Assembly (NCBI GenBank): GCA_030669695.1 | Contig: DAOVDC010000055.1 | Span: 1 to 5,523 of the forward strand | Direction: 5' to 3' | From: Candidatus Bathyarchaeota archaeon | GTDB taxonomy: Archaea > Thermoproteota > Bathyarchaeia > Bathyarchaeales > Bathyarchaeaceae | DNA length: 5,523 nucleotides | Shown: positions 5,145 to 5,523 of the stretch, piece after piece | How the letters are laid out: each line of letters begins with the position of its first letter | How positions within the stretch are numbered: the stretch's first letter is position 1 | Translations under genes and position numbers: made by a program | Notes under the pieces: generated by a model | Seen by the model: only the letters and a program-made list of their open reading frames with translations | Database searches by the model: none | What the model was told of the DNA's origin: nothing

Positions 5145-5244
5145 AGGCCTTATTAGAGAACGCAGGTTTTCGTGTGATGTTACAAACGTGCGCGTGCTTC
5201 TTAACCGCAGGTTTCCCTACCTAGGGGGGTATTAGGCTGAAACG

Positions 5245-5258
5245 GGTTTGATCAAACC
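5245..5258. promoter_or_regulatory. Perfect 14-bp palindrome, possible operator
   Basis: GGTTTGATCAAACC is an uninterrupted palindrome with no loop, the form expected of a dimeric DNA-binding protein site and not of an RNA hairpin. It overlaps the middle copy of the TGAAAACGGTTT-like 12-mer and lies 15 nt after a G6 run. The nearest gene is the YHS gene, which ends 113 nt away on the minus strand, so a regulated target is not obvious. Confidence 0.45.
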
Positions 5259-5370
5259 ATTGGGTGAGCTAACAGAAAACTGTGAAAACGGTGTGGATGA
5301 TGTTCAGAAACGCTTCGTCAACATTAAGTTAATTTATGCATGCGTACTGAGTGCACAGGAAGAATCCAGT

Positions 5371-5514
5371 CTACTTTACACCCTTCCTTCGATTCCTTTT
5401 GAATCTCTTCTTGCATTTCACACTACAGAAATAGTAATTTTCTCCTTCATGCTTGATCTTAAATTTGGCTGTTTTTTCGTTCAGAACCGCGCCGCAAACA
5501 GGATCTCTAGGCAT
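5371..5514 (-). CDS. Small YHS-domain protein (47 residues)
   Basis: The minus strand encodes 47 residues beginning MPRDPVCG, ending with a basic tail and a TAG stop. D-P-V-C7-G and Y-Y-F-C30-S-V-K-C34-K-K-R-F are the two halves of the YHS domain, a short cysteine-bearing metal-binding module. The domain occurs alone or fused to heavy-metal P-type ATPases and related proteins. The full domain (about residues 4-40) is present, with the canonical Cys and aromatic positions, and a Lys/Arg-rich tail (35-47) follows. A role in metal binding or handling is a family inference. The ATG at 5514 is the natural start because the domain normally begins within a few residues of it. However, the frame stays open for the last three codons to the window edge, so a longer protein cannot be excluded. 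No ribosome binding site is clearly visible in the 9 nt available. Confidence 0.85.
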   Translation of the reverse strand: MPRDPVCGAVLNEKTAKFKIKHEGENYYFCSVKCKKRFKRNRRKGVK

Positions 5515-5523
5515 TATCTCGCT

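Larger units (their letters stand above)
5052..5294 (+). repeat. Three dispersed copies of a TGAAAACGGTTT-like 12-mer
   Basis: TGAAAACGGTTT (5052-5063), TGAAACGGGTTT (5238-5249) and TGAAAACGGTGT (5283-5294) are in the same orientation and differ at no more than two positions from the first copy. The outer two share an exact 10-mer 231 bp apart. They resemble iterated protein-binding sites, but the number is small and chance is not excluded. Confidence 0.4.
4939..5370. other. Structured intergenic region between the GNAT and YHS genes
   Basis: About 430 nt without a credible gene. A 103-codon plus-strand frame spans part of it (4913-5224), but it has no ribosome binding site, and its residues follow a T-tract region and a 10-bp repeat that is not a multiple of three. 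What the region holds is DNA-level structure: a C7 run (4987-4993), T-tracts (4998-5040), the phased A-tract array (5075-5144), a 12-mer family (5052, 5238, 5283), a G6 run (5224-5229) and a 14-bp palindrome (5245-5258). No tRNA or other known RNA was recognised. Confidence 0.6.

Noticed and set aside
4913..5224. 103-codon plus-strand open frame across the A-tract region
   Set aside because: It starts with no ribosome binding site within the GNAT promoter area, has a Cys/Phe/Ser-rich beginning from T-tracts, and its later part is a reading of a 10-bp DNA repeat. No domain is recognised.
5280..5350. Possible C/D box guide RNA (GATGATG near 5296 and CTGA near 5346)
   Set aside because: The box C match is imperfect, no paired D'/C' boxes at the right spacing were found, and the terminal stem is absent.

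Overview
The window looks archaeal. It carries a flap endonuclease of the FEN1 type, a Sulfolobus-type single-OB-fold SSB, two stand-alone TRAM-domain proteins, BRE/TATA-like promoters, GGAG-type ribosome binding sites, and several GTG or TTG starts. The Sulfolobus-type SSB beside TRAM proteins, with a moderate to low GC content, suggests a TACK-group archaeon, perhaps Bathyarchaeia. That placement is an inference and cannot be settled from this window.

Layout. (1) 5-1183 (+): a membrane protein with Yip1-like helices split by a large, sequon-rich extracytoplasmic domain. (2) 1208-1975 (-): a compact MscS-family mechanosensitive channel, convergent with the first gene and 24 nt from it. (3) 1976-2366: a divergent promoter region of about 390 nt. 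(4) 2367-3301 (+): a small operon encoding a TRAM protein with a basic N-terminal tail, an SSB with no C-terminal tail (translationally coupled by a 4-nt overlap), and a second TRAM protein with an acidic C-terminal tail. (5) 3423-4460 (-): FEN1. (6) 4546-4872 (-): a short GNAT acetyltransferase. (7) About 4906-5370: a 465-nt region without a credible gene but rich in DNA-level structure. (8) 5371-5514 (-): a 47-residue YHS-domain protein at the right edge.

How they may work together. The TRAM-SSB-TRAM cluster is a compact nucleic-acid-binding module, probably acting on RNA (TRAM) and single-stranded DNA or RNA (SSB). FEN1, convergent with it, acts in Okazaki-fragment maturation and base excision repair. 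The two membrane genes at the left concern the cell envelope and osmotic response. The GNAT and YHS genes have no visible functional link to the rest.

The most unusual feature is at 5075-5144. Five A4-A5 tracts recur every 10 bp exactly, are bounded in the same phase by two AATT tracts, and sit between two copies of GGAATTGACG 60 bp apart. This is the expected pattern of intrinsically curved DNA. Around it lie T-tracts, three copies of a TGAAAACGGTTT-like 12-mer, and a perfect 14-bp palindrome. The region could be a regulatory, chromatin-architectural, terminator or replication-associated site.
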